Positions 37,447-47,445 of a DNA stretch of 64,000 nucleotides are shown here, piece by piece. Origin of the DNA: Pectobacterium araliae (lineage in GTDB: Bacteria > Pseudomonadota > Gammaproteobacteria > Enterobacterales > Enterobacteriaceae); contig NZ_AP028908.1 in the NCBI RefSeq assembly GCF_037076465.1, forward strand, positions 1,426,001-1,490,000, read 5' to 3'. Made by a program: the position numbers and the translations under genes. The notes under the pieces were generated by a model. That model was not told the DNA's origin. It saw only the letters and a list, made by a program, of their open reading frames with translations, and made no database searches. Numbering within the stretch: the first letter of the stretch is position 1; each line of letters starts with the position of its first letter.

Positions 37447-38723
37447 ATAAATCAATTCTTGGAACAGCGGCTATCTATACGGTAGGATCAATAATTTCTC
37501 AAATATTCACTTTTATTACGCAAGTGGTGTTGATGAAAAATACTTCATTGCATGCCTATGGTTTTTTTGGCATATCTATGGAAGTGTTAATTCTACTTCA
37601 AATGGTTGTTGGAAATGCCTTCAGAAATTTCTATTTGCAAAAACTCAGAGTTGGTGATAGAGATGTTAATTCTTTGACTCAGTATCAAATAATAAATGGT
37701 AGTTTATATATCTCCTTGTTTAGCTGTATTTTATATTTTTCTTATGGTGTGGATCTATATATTAGCCTGTCTTTAACGATTTCTTTTTTACTGACATCAG
37801 TAATACTACCTTTACAAGCGAAATTATTAGTTGAAAATAAACGAATTACCTTGATAATAAAAGATATAATAACTTCTGTTTTGTTGTTAATGACCGTTTT
37901 TATAACGGTTGTTTTATTAAAGCTATCTATAAAGTTTGTTGTTGTTATTCAATTGATTCCGTCTCTTATTGTTAGTTTTGCGTATCTTTTTATTTATCAG
38001 AAGGATTTTTTTTGCTCTGGAAGATTAAAAAATATTTTTTCTGAAAATTTTAAGCTTGAAAAAGCTCTGCTTGTCTTCATGGGGGTATTTTTAGTCAATT
38101 CCTTGCACAATAAGTTAGGCGTTTTTTATATAAAGAATTTTTCAGAACTTTCGTTTTTAGCTCTTTATCTGGCTACATTTAAATTCATAAATCCAACTTT
38201 ATTCATTCAGTCATCATTAATATCGGCCTATATGCCGAAATTTATTAATGATTTAAATTTTAAATTCGATGTTAAAGTTTTCTTGACCTTTTTTGTTTGC
38301 GGAATAACAATCTCTATTGGACTTTTTTTACTTTATCCGTATGTTATTTCTATCCTCGGCTTAGACTCGTACAAAGACTCCTATCCGATAATGAAAATCG
38401 GGTGTTGGTACATTACCATCGTGTTTATTTATGGTGTTTTGTCAAACTATATTTCTGTCACTGGTGGACAGAATTATGTGTTGATGACTAATTGCATTGC
38501 TCTTTTCCTCTATGCTGTATCGGTATTTTTGCTAGGACACTATGTTTCTTCTTGGCAGTTAGTTCTTCTTGTGACGTATTTGTTCGTGCTTGCGGAAGGG
38601 GTGATTAGTATTTTTTATTTTTTTTATATAAGAAAGAAAGGGCTGAAAATAACTCCTTTTTTCTTGATTGCACCTTTGGTAATTATTTTGTTGAACACTT
38701 TTATATGCTTTCATGAATATTGA
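37443..38723 (+). CDS. wzx: Polysaccharide repeat-unit flippase Wzx
   Basis: A 426-residue integral membrane protein with about twelve hydrophobic helices, of the MOP/PST exporter superfamily. The N-terminus 'LGTAAIYTVGSIISQIFTFITQVVLMKNTSLHAYGFFGI' is characteristic. It moves the undecaprenyl-linked repeat unit to the periplasmic face for Wzy. It is the last AT-rich gene of the variable block before ugd. Confidence 0.85.
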   Translation: MNKSILGTAAIYTVGSIISQIFTFITQVVLMKNTSLHAYGFFGISMEVLILLQMVVGNAFRNFYLQKLRVGDRDVNSLTQYQIINGSLYISLFSCILYFSYGVDLYISLSLTISFLLTSVILPLQAKLLVENKRITLIIKDIITSVLLLMTVFITVVLLKLSIKFVVVIQLIPSLIVSFAYLFIYQKDFFCSGRLKNIFSENFKLEKALLVFMGVFLVNSLHNKLGVFYIKNFSELSFLALYLATFKFINPTLFIQSSLISAYMPKFINDLNFKFDVKVFLTFFVCGITISIGLFLLYPYVISILGLDSYKDSYPIMKIGCWYITIVFIYGVLSNYISVTGGQNYVLMTNCIALFLYAVSVFLLGHYVSSWQLVLLVTYLFVLAEGVISIFYFFYIRKKGLKITPFFLIAPLVIILLNTFICFHEY

Positions 38724-38878
38724 TTTAGCAGTTTTATATAATTGAGTGGTAATGTATTTATTTAGTGCATATTGAGTAGGATGTCGAGAGAGACGGTTCA
38801 CTGGCTGTTACAAAATCTCTTGCGTAACCGAAGTATCATTCTCCTGTGTATATTGATTTGAGATTAAAGTGAATAAAT

Positions 38879-40045
38879 ATGAAAATAGCAATAGCAGGTA
38901 CAGGGTATGTTGGGCTATCTAATGCAATGTTATTATCTCAGCACAATGAGGTTGTGGCATTAGATATTATTGAAAATAAAGTTAGTTTGCTTAATGATAA
39001 AAAGTCGCCTATTGCTGACAAAGAAATAGAAGATTTCCTAGAAACTAAAGAGCTTGATTTTCTGGCGACGTCAGATAAAAAACTTGCCTATAAAAATGCT
39101 GATTTTGTTATTATTGCTACACCGACTGATTACGATGCCAAAAAAAACTATTTTAATACTAATTCCGTAGAGTCGATTATTCAGGATGTTTTAGAAATTA
39201 ATCCGCGCGCGGTCATGGTTATAAAATCGACGATTCCTGTTGGCTTCACTCAGCAGGCAAAAACTCGCTTCAATACAGAAAATATTATCTTTTCTCCTGA
39301 GTTTCTGCGGGAAGGCAAGGCGCTCTATGACAACTTATATCCATCAAGGGTGGTTATTGGTGAGAACTCTGAACGTGCTAAGACATTCGCTAATTTGTTG
39401 TTACAAGGTGCAATTAAAAAAGATGTCCCCGTGCTATACACGGATTCGACAGAGGCTGAAGCCATTAAGCTTTTTGCTAACACCTATTTAGCGATGCGCG
39501 TGGCTTACTTTAATGAGTTGGATACTTATGCACAAACTCTGGGTCTTAATAGTAAGCAGATTATTGACGGTGTGGGTTTAGACCCAAGAATTGGCATTCA
39601 TTACAATAACCCCTCATTTGGCTACGGTGGATATTGTTTGCCTAAGGATACAAAGCAGTTACTCGCTAACTATAATGCCGTGCCAAATAACTTAATTAGC
39701 GCAATAGTAGAGGCAAACCGAACGAGGAAGGATTTTATCGCCGACTCCATTATTGAGCGCAATCCTAAAGTCGTGGGAATCTACCGTTTAGTCATGAAAG
39801 CAGGGTCGGATAATTTTCGCGCATCCGCCATTCAGGGGGTCATGAAACGGATAAAAGCGAAAGGTATTGAGGTCGTTGTTTATGAGCCAGTTCTAAAAGA
39901 GACTGAGTTTTTCCGATCTCGTGTAATCAATGAGCTTTCCGAATTCAAGGCACTCTCTGACGTTATTGTTTCAAACCGTATGGCACCAGAATTATCTGAT
40001 GTAGCAGAAAAAGTCTATACACGAGATCTCTTTGGTTCGGATTAG
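38879..40045 (+). CDS. ugd: UDP-glucose 6-dehydrogenase
   Basis: A 388-residue enzyme that makes UDP-glucuronate, a likely acidic component of the polymer and a precursor for 4-amino-4-deoxy-arabinose. The NAD-binding motif [12 protein letters not shown] lies at residues 7-18. The catalytic Cys is in '[13 protein letters not shown]' near residue 257, and '[13 protein letters not shown]' is the substrate region. Complete and close to E. coli Ugd. A gap of about 155 bases after wzx probably contains its own promoter. Confidence 0.96.
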   Translation: MKIAIAGTGYVGLSNAMLLSQHNEVVALDIIENKVSLLNDKKSPIADKEIEDFLETKELDFLATSDKKLAYKNADFVIIATPTDYDAKKNYFNTNSVESIIQDVLEINPRAVMVIKSTIPVGFTQQAKTRFNTENIIFSPEFLREGKALYDNLYPSRVVIGENSERAKTFANLLLQGAIKKDVPVLYTDSTEAEAIKLFANTYLAMRVAYFNELDTYAQTLGLNSKQIIDGVGLDPRIGIHYNNPSFGYGGYCLPKDTKQLLANYNAVPNNLISAIVEANRTRKDFIADSIIERNPKVVGIYRLVMKAGSDNFRASAIQGVMKRIKAKGIEVVVYEPVLKETEFFRSRVINELSEFKALSDVIVSNRMAPELSDVAEKVYTRDLFGSD

Positions 40046-40136
40046 GTGTAATCTTAGTGTCATGAGTAGCGTAGTGGCATTACGCTATAGAGGCAGTCAA
40101 CCATATAAAAACCATCAGATTGAAGAGAGTCAATCC

Positions 40137-41033
40137 ATGACATCATTGAAAGCGATTATCCCTGTAGCAGGTTTAGGGATGAATTTGTTACCGGTGACCA
40201 AGGCCATTCCGAAGGAAATGTTGCCGCTGGTTGACCGCCCGGTGATCGAGAAGATCGTCAACGAGTGTGTGAGGGCAGGGATTAAGGAAATTGTTCTGGT
40301 AACGCACGCATCGAAAAACGCGATCGAAAATCATTTCGATACTTCGTTTGAACTTGAATCGTTGCTCGAAGAGCGCCAAAAGCGTCAGTTACTGGATGAA
40401 GTGCAATCTATTTGTCCAAAAGGTGTGACGATCATGAACGTGCGTCAGGGGGAAACGTTAGGGTTAGGCCATGCGGTGTCCTGTGCGCGCCCGATCGTTG
40501 GCGATAGCCCGTTTGTGGTAGTGTTGCCTGATGTGGTATTGGATGAAAGTACGGCCGATCAGACCAAAGAAAACTTGGCGCTGTTGATTTCCCGTTTTGA
40601 AGAAACAGGGCGCAGCCAGGTGTTGGTGAAACATCGTCCTTATGAGGTGTTGCCAGAGTATTCTGTCGTTGATTGTGACAAACCGCTGGTGAATCCAGGT
40701 GATGCCGCCGCGATTACGTCAATGATTGAAAAACCTGAGGCACCGTCCGAAAAAGGGCCTGATCTCTCTGCTGTTGGGCGTTATGTCTTAACCGCCGATG
40801 CCTGGTCATTGCTGGATAAAGCGCTCCCTGGCGCATGGGGACGTATTCAGTTAACGGATGTGATTGCCGATATGATTGCGACCCAGCAAGTTGATGCAGT
40901 GCAGATGTCGGGCAAGAACTTTAACTGCGGCCGCAAATTGGGTTATGCACAGGCATTTGTGTCTTATGGATTGCGCAATCCTGAATTCGGTGCCGAATTT
41001 AAAGAAAGTATTAAGGCACTACTGAAAAAGTAA
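40137..41033 (+). CDS. galF: GalU-like regulatory subunit GalF
   Basis: A 298-residue protein of the UTP-glucose-1-phosphate uridylyltransferase family. It matches GalF rather than GalU: '[34 protein letters not shown]' has MN where active GalU has the nucleotide-binding TR. GalF is believed to modulate UDP-glucose levels in polysaccharide loci. '[15 protein letters not shown]' is also GalF-like. The start at 40137 is chosen by alignment (MTSLKA); an upstream extension to 40032 has no family support. Confidence 0.92.
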   Translation: MTSLKAIIPVAGLGMNLLPVTKAIPKEMLPLVDRPVIEKIVNECVRAGIKEIVLVTHASKNAIENHFDTSFELESLLEERQKRQLLDEVQSICPKGVTIMNVRQGETLGLGHAVSCARPIVGDSPFVVVLPDVVLDESTADQTKENLALLISRFEETGRSQVLVKHRPYEVLPEYSVVDCDKPLVNPGDAAAITSMIEKPEAPSEKGPDLSAVGRYVLTADAWSLLDKALPGAWGRIQLTDVIADMIATQQVDAVQMSGKNFNCGRKLGYAQAFVSYGLRNPEFGAEFKESIKALLKK

Positions 41034-41054
41034 TACTGAGCGATAACTCGCTGC

Positions 41055-41093
41055 AAAACCGTAGATCGTTGAATCGTTCTGCGGTTTTTTCTT
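41055..41093 (+). terminator. Rho-independent terminator after galF
   Basis: The stem AAAACCGTAGA / TCTGCGGTTTT (one wobble pair) ends in a T-rich run (TTTTTTCTTTT), 22 bases after galF. Confidence 0.9.
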
Positions 41094-41263
41094 TTCCCTG
41101 CCATATGTTTCGATTGGGTGAGCTTTCACTATCAAACCAATCACTACCCACTCGCGCAAAGCTGAGTTACCATGTCGACCTGTTTTTAAATTGCTTGCAA
41201 GGTCGCAGCATGAGGTGTTGTCGCCGTTGCAGGCAGGTTATCCTTCAGACAGGAGTTGCTTTA

Positions 41264-42670
41264 ATGTCCAAACAGCAAATTGGCGTTGTCGGTATGGCGG
41301 TGATGGGGCGCAATCTGGCGCTGAACATTGAGAGCCGTGGCTATAGCGTTTCCATCTTTAACCGTTCTTCTGATAAAACCGATGAAGTGGTCGCGGAAAA
41401 TCCGGGCAAAAAACTGGTGCCTTCTTACACCGTTCAAGAGTTTGTCGAATCCCTGGAAAAACCTCGCCGTATTCTGCTGATGGTAAAGGCTGGCGAAGCA
41501 ACCGATAAAACGATTGAATCGCTGAAACCTTACCTGGAAAAGGGCGATATTCTGATCGATGGCGGTAATACCTTCTATAAAGATACCATTCGCCGTAACC
41601 GCGAGCTGTCCGCTGAAGGGTTTAACTTCATCGGTACTGGCGTATCCGGTGGGGAAGAGGGCGCGCTGAAAGGGCCTTCTATCATGCCGGGTGGTCAGAA
41701 AGAAGCTTATGAGCTGGTGGCGCCGATTCTGGAACAGATTGCTGCGCGTGCAGACGGCGAAGCCTGTGTGACCTACATTGGCGCGGATGGTGCAGGTCAC
41801 TACGTTAAGATGGTGCATAACGGCATCGAATACGGTGACATGCAGCTGATTGCTGAAGCCTATGCATTGCTCAAACAGGCTCTGAATCTGGGCAATGAAG
41901 AACTGGCCTCAACGTTCTCTGAGTGGAACAAAGGCGAACTAAGTAGCTATTTGATTGAGATCACTGCTGGCATCTTCACGAAAAAAGATGAAGACGGTAA
42001 ATACCTGGTTGACGTGATTCTGGATGAAGCAGCTAATAAAGGCACGGGTAAATGGACCAGCCAAAGCTCTCTGGATCTGGGCGAACCACTGTCTTTGATC
42101 ACGGAATCTGTTTTTGCCCGCTACCTTTCTTCACTGAAAGATCAGCGTGTTGCGGCATCTAAAGTGCTGACAGGCCCGACGGCTCAGCCATTCGGGGGCG
42201 ATAAAGCGGAGTTCGTTGAGAAAGTGCGCCGTGCGTTGTATCTGGGTAAAATCGTTTCTTATGCTCAGGGCTTCTCACAGCTGAAAGCGGCATCCGACGA
42301 GAACAGCTGGGATTTGAACTACGGTGAAATCGCTAAGATCTTCCGCGCTGGCTGTATCATTCGTGCACAGTTCCTGCAAAAAATCACTGATGCATACGAT
42401 CAGAAAGCAGATATTGCTAACCTGCTGTTGGCACCTTACTTCAAGAAAGTGGCAGACGAATACCAGCAGGCGCTGCGTGACGTGGTTTCTTACGCGGTTC
42501 AACAAGGTATTCCAACCCCAACGTTCTCTGCGGCAATTGCCTATTATGACAGCTATCGCTCAGCCGTGTTGCCAGCTAACCTGATTCAGGCTCAGCGCGA
42601 CTACTTCGGTGCGCATACCTATAAGCGTACAGATAAAGAAGGCGTATTCCATACCGAGTGGCTGGAATAG
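41264..42670 (+). CDS. gnd: 6-phosphogluconate dehydrogenase, decarboxylating
   Basis: A 468-residue enzyme (E. coli length) of the oxidative pentose phosphate pathway that makes ribulose-5-phosphate and NADPH. NADP-binding '[29 protein letters not shown]' and catalytic '[21 protein letters not shown]', '...[12 protein letters not shown]' and the C-terminal '[13 protein letters not shown]' are intact. AGGAG before ATG 41264 decides the start; the 65-codon upstream extension is spurious. gnd is the classic boundary gene of enterobacterial O-antigen and capsule loci. Confidence 0.97.
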   Translation: MSKQQIGVVGMAVMGRNLALNIESRGYSVSIFNRSSDKTDEVVAENPGKKLVPSYTVQEFVESLEKPRRILLMVKAGEATDKTIESLKPYLEKGDILIDGGNTFYKDTIRRNRELSAEGFNFIGTGVSGGEEGALKGPSIMPGGQKEAYELVAPILEQIAARADGEACVTYIGADGAGHYVKMVHNGIEYGDMQLIAEAYALLKQALNLGNEELASTFSEWNKGELSSYLIEITAGIFTKKDEDGKYLVDVILDEAANKGTGKWTSQSSLDLGEPLSLITESVFARYLSSLKDQRVAASKVLTGPTAQPFGGDKAEFVEKVRRALYLGKIVSYAQGFSQLKAASDENSWDLNYGEIAKIFRAGCIIRAQFLQKITDAYDQKADIANLLLAPYFKKVADEYQQALRDVVSYAVQQGIPTPTFSAAIAYYDSYRSAVLPANLIQAQRDYFGAHTYKRTDKEGVFHTEWLE

Positions 42671-42704
42671 TCATTTCTTATGCTTAGGTAATGTTTTTTT
42701 TAAT

Positions 42705-42738
42705 AAAACGCCAGATTAGGAAATGTCTGGCGTTTTTA
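42705..42738 (+). terminator. Rho-independent terminator after gnd
   Basis: A perfect 11-bp stem (AAAACGCCAGA / TCTGGCGTTTT) with a 10-base loop and a T run lies 35 bases after gnd. Confidence 0.92.
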
Positions 42739-43116
42739 TATTGCTGAATGAATGCATCGATATCATTAGGATATCTATGACTTTTTTTATGAAATACTGT
42801 AAATTTCATTAAAGAAATCTGCTTTTTTACCGAGATCATTACTGTTTATTATATCGGGATCTTGCTATTTTTAACGTTGTTGCAAAAATTGGGCTGTAGT
42901 TTTGTTTTCTGGTGTTGCTTATCAGAGTGAGTTTTATCTCATAGAGAGTTTCAGCGCCATTGCATTGTAACCGATTACTGGGGAAGATCCCGGTAGCAGT
43001 CAGTAACAAGGTGAATAGCATGTATTTGCCATCGTGCTGACTGGAATGGAGGACGGGGTATGGTCTTTTCGACGGTACTCCACCCTGAAGTACTTCATGT
43101 TAAAAAGGAAATCGTA
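42739..43116 (+). promoter_or_regulatory. Upstream region of yjbE
   Basis: About 380 bases without a gene, AT-rich in the first half. It must hold the yjbEFGH promoter. No operator is certain; the only motif noted is TTAGGATATCTATG near 42765, a poor match to an RcsB box. Confidence 0.5.
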
Positions 43117-43383
43117 ATGAAGAAAACGTTAATCACGCTGGCTGCTGTTCTGGCCATGTCGTCAAACGCGTTTGCTGTTGATGGCGTCTCCAACTCCACC
43201 GCTGCGGGCACCACGACCACTGCGGGTGCTGCGGGTGCTGGCGGTGCTGGTTTTGCTGCTGGTACTACTGGTCTGATTGCTGTCGGTGCTGCCGCTGCAA
43301 TCGGTGTTGCTGTTGCAGTTGCTGTTTCCAGCAACGATGACAGCTCGCCAGCGACGAGCACGTCAACGACTACTCGTACTTAA
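43117..43383 (+). CDS. yjbE: Small secreted exopolysaccharide protein YjbE
   Basis: An 88-residue protein. The signal peptide MKKTLITLAAVLAMSSNAFA is followed by a Thr/Ala/Gly-rich low-complexity segment, a hydrophobic stretch ('GLIAVGAAAAIGVAVAVAVSS') and a Ser/Thr tail. This is the layout of E. coli YjbE/GfcA, first gene of an operon for an extracellular polysaccharide. AAGGAA 7 bases before the ATG supports the start. A terminator-like hairpin after it should make it more abundant than yjbFGH. Confidence 0.88.
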   Translation: MKKTLITLAAVLAMSSNAFAVDGVSNSTAAGTTTTAGAAGAGGAGFAAGTTGLIAVGAAAAIGVAVAVAVSSNDDSSPATSTSTTTRT

Positions 43384-43398
43384 GTTCGGTGTAACACT

Positions 43399-43425
43399 AA
43401 GGCCACTTCGGTGGCCTTTCTTTTT
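43399..43425 (+). terminator. UUCG-capped terminator between yjbE and yjbF
   Basis: The stem AAGGCCAC / GTGGCCTT carries a TTCG tetraloop and is followed by TCTTTTT. It lies 15 bases after yjbE and should act as a partial terminator within the operon. Confidence 0.88.
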
Positions 43426-43458
43426 CCAGGCTGCGCTGTTCAACGAGAACTGCATTTC

Positions 43459-44136
43459 ATGACAAAAATAAAACGAATGGCAAAAGTGAATGCGCTGATT
43501 GCCATACCTCTTTTATCGGTTGTGCTGACTGGCTGTTCCCAGAATGTGGAGCAGGTAGGGAAAACGTTCAAACTGGCATTTTTGGGGCAGGATGACACCC
43601 ATGTGACGGCCAAACAGGTTGCCAATACGCCTTATGCCTCGGCCTATCTGAAAGTGGGGAAGGCTCCACAGGCGTTTGTCGTACTCGCTTTTGTCGAGCA
43701 GAATCAGTTGAAATGGATCGGGGCCGATAAAAATATAGTCGCGACCCAACATGGTCGTTTAGTGAAAACACAGGGTTTTGGTGAAGACATTACCAATGTG
43801 GATAACCTGCAACAGGATCCCCTGACGCTAGGCCTATTGAAGGCATCGACGCCAATGACATGGCAGAGCCGGGTTGAGTGGGCTCAAGTCTTCCGCGGTG
43901 GTTACGAGACCACGTCCGTTTTTCAGGCTCGTGGCAAAGAAACGATAAAAATTCTGGATACCTCGCGTGCGCTGCTGCGTTTTGATGAACGAGTGACTGT
44001 CTCCACCTTGAATGAATCTTACACCAATAGCTACTGGCTCGATCCGGCTAACGGAAGTGTGGTGCAAAGCCAGCAGTACATGGGGCCGGGTATGGCATTG
44101 GTTACATTCACCGTATTAAAACCCTACGTACAATAA
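43459..44136 (+). CDS. yjbF: YjbF/GfcB family lipoprotein
   Basis: A 225-residue predicted outer-membrane lipoprotein: MTKIKRMAKVNALIAIPLLSVVLTGC places the acylated Cys after a lipobox. The rest is the GfcB/YmcC domain ('WQSRVEWAQVFRGGYETTSVF', 'YWLDPANGSVVQSQQYMGPGMALVTFTVLKPY'). The start at 43459 is set by the signal peptide; the upstream extension begins within the terminator hairpin. It belongs to yjbEFGH, involved in polysaccharide secretion. Confidence 0.9.
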   Translation: MTKIKRMAKVNALIAIPLLSVVLTGCSQNVEQVGKTFKLAFLGQDDTHVTAKQVANTPYASAYLKVGKAPQAFVVLAFVEQNQLKWIGADKNIVATQHGRLVKTQGFGEDITNVDNLQQDPLTLGLLKASTPMTWQSRVEWAQVFRGGYETTSVFQARGKETIKILDTSRALLRFDERVTVSTLNESYTNSYWLDPANGSVVQSQQYMGPGMALVTFTVLKPYVQ

Positions 44137-44145
44137 GGGGCTACA

Positions 44146-44928
44146 ATGTTGGCATTCAATCGTATCGCTACCTTGTTGCTGCTGGTTTCCGGCGTCGCGA
44201 CGGCGGCACAACTGACGGTGAAATCGCCTCAAGAGACAATCGCTGTCGTTAAACTGGACGACGGTACGCGGCTTGACAAATTTTACGAACAGGTTTCCTG
44301 GCCACAGAATATTAACTGGCAAACGGCGTTTATCTCTGATTTTGCGACGACACAGAAGGTACGTACGCAAGGGGATGTCTTGCTGCAAAAGCTGGCGGAG
44401 CTGGAAACACGCTGGCGCAACTCAGGTGATGGCGATCTGGCGATCTCCGCCTGGCTGCTGAGAAAGTCCATCAGTCCGATCAATGTTGCGGGGCGCATCC
44501 GTACCGATCTGGACCCTGACCGTGTACGTGTCTATATCCAGAATAACCGCCCTCTGGTAGGGGAATATGCGCTGTATGTGGCGCCTCATGATGACAGCGT
44601 GTCTCTGATTGGTCTGGTGAATACCTCTGCTGATGTTGGCGAGTTGGAAATATCGGGGAAAGTGGCGCTGCGTGCCGGATGGTCGGTTGAAAATTATCTC
44701 TCTGGACGACGGTCTCTTGCGGGAGCAGATAGCAGTTACGGCTATCTGATTGGGGGAAATGGCTCGTGGCGTAAAGTACCGCTGGCGCTGTGGAACCGCC
44801 AGCATATTGAGCCTGCTGCGGGCGAAACGATTTTTATCGGCTTCGATCCTTCTGTTTTACCTCAGGATATGTCATCACTTAACGATCAGCTTGCTGACTA
44901 TCTGGCTAACCGGACTCCACTCGAATGA
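44146..44928 (+). CDS. yjbG: YjbG/GfcC family periplasmic protein
   Basis: A 260-residue protein with a signal peptide (MLAFNRIATLLLLVSGVATAAQ). The remainder matches the GfcC/YjbG family (capsule biosynthesis), which has ubiquitin-like beta-grasp domains related to those of Wza. It ends 'LADYLANRTPLE' and overlaps yjbH by 4 bases. It probably works in the periplasm with YjbF and YjbH. Confidence 0.9.
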   Translation: MLAFNRIATLLLLVSGVATAAQLTVKSPQETIAVVKLDDGTRLDKFYEQVSWPQNINWQTAFISDFATTQKVRTQGDVLLQKLAELETRWRNSGDGDLAISAWLLRKSISPINVAGRIRTDLDPDRVRVYIQNNRPLVGEYALYVAPHDDSVSLIGLVNTSADVGELEISGKVALRAGWSVENYLSGRRSLAGADSSYGYLIGGNGSWRKVPLALWNRQHIEPAAGETIFIGFDPSVLPQDMSSLNDQLADYLANRTPLE

Positions 44929-47057
44929 CAAAGAACAGAAACGTTAAATTAAGCTGTCTGTCGTTGGCGATTGGCGGCATCCTGAGTGCACAGGCAATGG
45001 CGGCAGAGACAGAAAGCAGCCGTGCTGTAACAAATCAGAATCCGCGCTTTCAGCCTGCGGGAGTATCACAGTCTGATTTTGGCGGCACGGGACTGTTGCA
45101 GATGCCGACGGCGCGTATGGCGGAAACGGGCGAGTTTAGCCTTAATTATCGCGACAATGAAGAGTATCGACGCTATTCCATATCCCTCCAGCTCTTTGAC
45201 TGGCTGGAAACGACGGTGCGTTATACCGATATTCGCACTCGTCCTTATAGCAACAATCTGTCCTTTAGTGGTAACCAAACCTATAAAGATAAAGCTTTCG
45301 ATCTCAAAGCACGCTTATGGCAGGAAAGCTACTGGCTGCCGGATGTGTCGCTGGGGCTGCGCGATATTGCCGGTACGGGGCTGTTTGATAGCGAATATCT
45401 GGTGGCCAGTAAGCGTATGGGGCCGTTTGATTTCACGCTTGGCCTTGGCTGGGGAAATATGGCCGAGAGCGGCAATATTAAAAACCCGGCGTGTTCGCTG
45501 AAGGATAGCTTCTGCAATCGTACCGAAAGTACAGATACCGGTCAGTTTGAAGTCGGAAACTTCTTCCACGGCTCGGCGGCACTGTTTGGTGGGGTTGAAT
45601 ATCAGACGCCCTGGGATCCATTGCGCCTGAAGCTCGAATATGACGGTAACGATTACAGCCGTGAGGCCGCCGACCGCGAACGCAGCGAGAAAATTAAGCA
45701 GGATTCTCCCTTTAATATCGGCGCCGTCTACCGCGTGGGCGATGTGCTGGATACCACACTGTCGTGGCAGCGCGGCAATACCCTGATGTGGGGTTTCACT
45801 CTGCGTACTAACTTTAACAGCCTGAAACCGAACTACTTAGACGACGCACCACCGGTCTATGCACCCGTGCAGGATGGTAAAGGCACCAATTGGCAGCTCG
45901 TTTCGAAGGAGCTGAGTGATAAGGCCGGGTATAAAGACGCCGATATCTACGCGGATCAAAAACAGGTTACCATTGTTGCCGATCAGACAAAGTATCGTGA
46001 TAGTGAACAGGCGACGCAGCGTGCGGCTACGGTATTGGCAAACCATGTGCCGGGTAGTATTGATGAATACCACATTGTTCAGCGCAGCCAGCGTTTGCCG
46101 ATTGCCAGCACGGAAGTGGATGCCAAAGCCTTCCATCAGGTTAAGCAGGCTGCCGTTCCACTGGGTCAACCTGATCCTGAAACGCATCGCAAAGAGCCGA
46201 TATCCGACATGCGTGGTCAGCAGGTGCTGCTCGCAGAACCCGATCGCCTGACGTATTCATTAGATCCGATGCTGACACAGTCTTTCGGTGGTCCAGAATC
46301 TTTCTACATGTATCAGGTCGCACTGAAAGGTAACGTGGACTACCGTCTGAGCGATCACTGGAGCGTAGGTGGAACGGCAACGCTGAATCTAGTGAATAAC
46401 TATGACAAGTTCAACTATAAAACACCACCGGCGGATGGCGCAGCGCTGCCACGCGTCAGAACCTGGGTGCGTGAATATGTTACCTCTTCGGATCTACTGT
46501 TGACCAACCTGCAATTGACTCGTAGGGATAATCCGGCGCAGGACTGGTATACCCAGGTTTACGGCGGCTATCTGGAAATGATGTATGCGGGGGTTGGTTC
46601 TGAAGTGCTGTACCGTCCGTTCGGTAAAAGCTGGGCGCTAGGGTTGGATGTCAACTATGCCAAACAGCGTGACTGGAACGATATCATGAGAATGGCCGAT
46701 TACGATGTGGTGACAGGTCATCTGACGGCGTACTGGGAACTGCCGTTTGTGGAAGGTGCGGTAGCGAAGGTGAGCGTGGGTCGTTATCTGGCAGGGGACA
46801 AGGGGGTAACTCTCGATCTGTCTCGCCGCTTTGACAGCGGAATTATTGCCGGTGCCTTTGCGACCAAGACCAACGTCAGCGCCGCTGAATATGGTGAAGG
46901 AAGCTTTACCAAAGGCTTCTACGTTTCGATACCGTTTGATCTGCTGTTCACCGAACCGACGGTGAAACGTGGCGCTGTTGGTTGGGTGCCGTTGACGCGA
47001 GACGGTGGTCAGATGCTACAGCGTCGCAGCTCGCTGTATGGTCTCACTGAGCATTAA
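44925..47057 (+). CDS. yjbH: YjbH/GfcD family outer-membrane beta-barrel protein
   Basis: A 710-residue protein with a signal peptide ending 'SAQAMAAETE'. 'GVSQSDFGGTGLLQMPTARMAETGEFSLNYRDNEEYRRYSISLQLFDWLETTVRYTDIRTRPY' starts the first barrel region, a soluble segment ('VTIVADQTKYRDSEQATQRAATVLANHVPGSIDEYHIVQRSQRLPIASTEV') lies near 340-400, and a second barrel follows. Family members are proposed to act as the outer-membrane exit route for the Yjb polysaccharide. Last gene of the operon. Confidence 0.92.
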   Translation: MTKNRNVKLSCLSLAIGGILSAQAMAAETESSRAVTNQNPRFQPAGVSQSDFGGTGLLQMPTARMAETGEFSLNYRDNEEYRRYSISLQLFDWLETTVRYTDIRTRPYSNNLSFSGNQTYKDKAFDLKARLWQESYWLPDVSLGLRDIAGTGLFDSEYLVASKRMGPFDFTLGLGWGNMAESGNIKNPACSLKDSFCNRTESTDTGQFEVGNFFHGSAALFGGVEYQTPWDPLRLKLEYDGNDYSREAADRERSEKIKQDSPFNIGAVYRVGDVLDTTLSWQRGNTLMWGFTLRTNFNSLKPNYLDDAPPVYAPVQDGKGTNWQLVSKELSDKAGYKDADIYADQKQVTIVADQTKYRDSEQATQRAATVLANHVPGSIDEYHIVQRSQRLPIASTEVDAKAFHQVKQAAVPLGQPDPETHRKEPISDMRGQQVLLAEPDRLTYSLDPMLTQSFGGPESFYMYQVALKGNVDYRLSDHWSVGGTATLNLVNNYDKFNYKTPPADGAALPRVRTWVREYVTSSDLLLTNLQLTRRDNPAQDWYTQVYGGYLEMMYAGVGSEVLYRPFGKSWALGLDVNYAKQRDWNDIMRMADYDVVTGHLTAYWELPFVEGAVAKVSVGRYLAGDKGVTLDLSRRFDSGIIAGAFATKTNVSAAEYGEGSFTKGFYVSIPFDLLFTEPTVKRGAVGWVPLTRDGGQMLQRRSSLYGLTEH

Positions 47058-47084
47058 TCGATCTTCGTTCGTTTAGGGTGAATC

Positions 47085-47121
47085 AAGCCCGTCATGGCCG
47101 AGTGCCACGACGGGCTTTTTT
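47085..47121 (+). terminator. Rho-independent terminator of yjbEFGH
   Basis: The stem AAGCCCGTC / GACGGGCTT with a 15-base loop is followed by a T run, 27 bases after yjbH. Confidence 0.9.
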
Positions 47122-47445
47122 GTGTGCGTTTGCTTAACAGAGCAATATTGTTACTTAATAACTCATTTGAACTATTTCATTTAGTCATTGTTTGTATCTT
47201 AATCATCGGATGCTGAGGATTGCACTTTTAGGGCTTGATTCTTAAGTTGTTTGTAATTTAGTAACTTAATGGCGGGTATCAGCGACAGGCTGAGAGATTT
47301 TTAAGAAGAAATGTTTCCTGTGGGTAACGGTTGAAATAGTTTCGTCATGGACGATTCATATGGCGAAACCTATTATCTCCTGCCGCAATCGCAATGGCGA
47401 AATAAAAATATTGCCATAGTCGTACTAACAGGAGAATGTAATCCG
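47122..47445. other. Noncoding gap upstream of the chorismate mutase gene
   Basis: About 320 bases, AT-rich, with no recognised feature beyond a presumed promoter for the chorismate mutase-peptidase pair. An in-frame ATG at 47347 upstream of the chosen start lacks a ribosome site. Confidence 0.5.

Noticed and set aside
42765..42778. RcsB-like motif TTAGGATATCTATG before yjbE
   Set aside because: E. coli yjbE is Rcs-controlled, but this match to the consensus is too poor and the spacing is off by about two bases.
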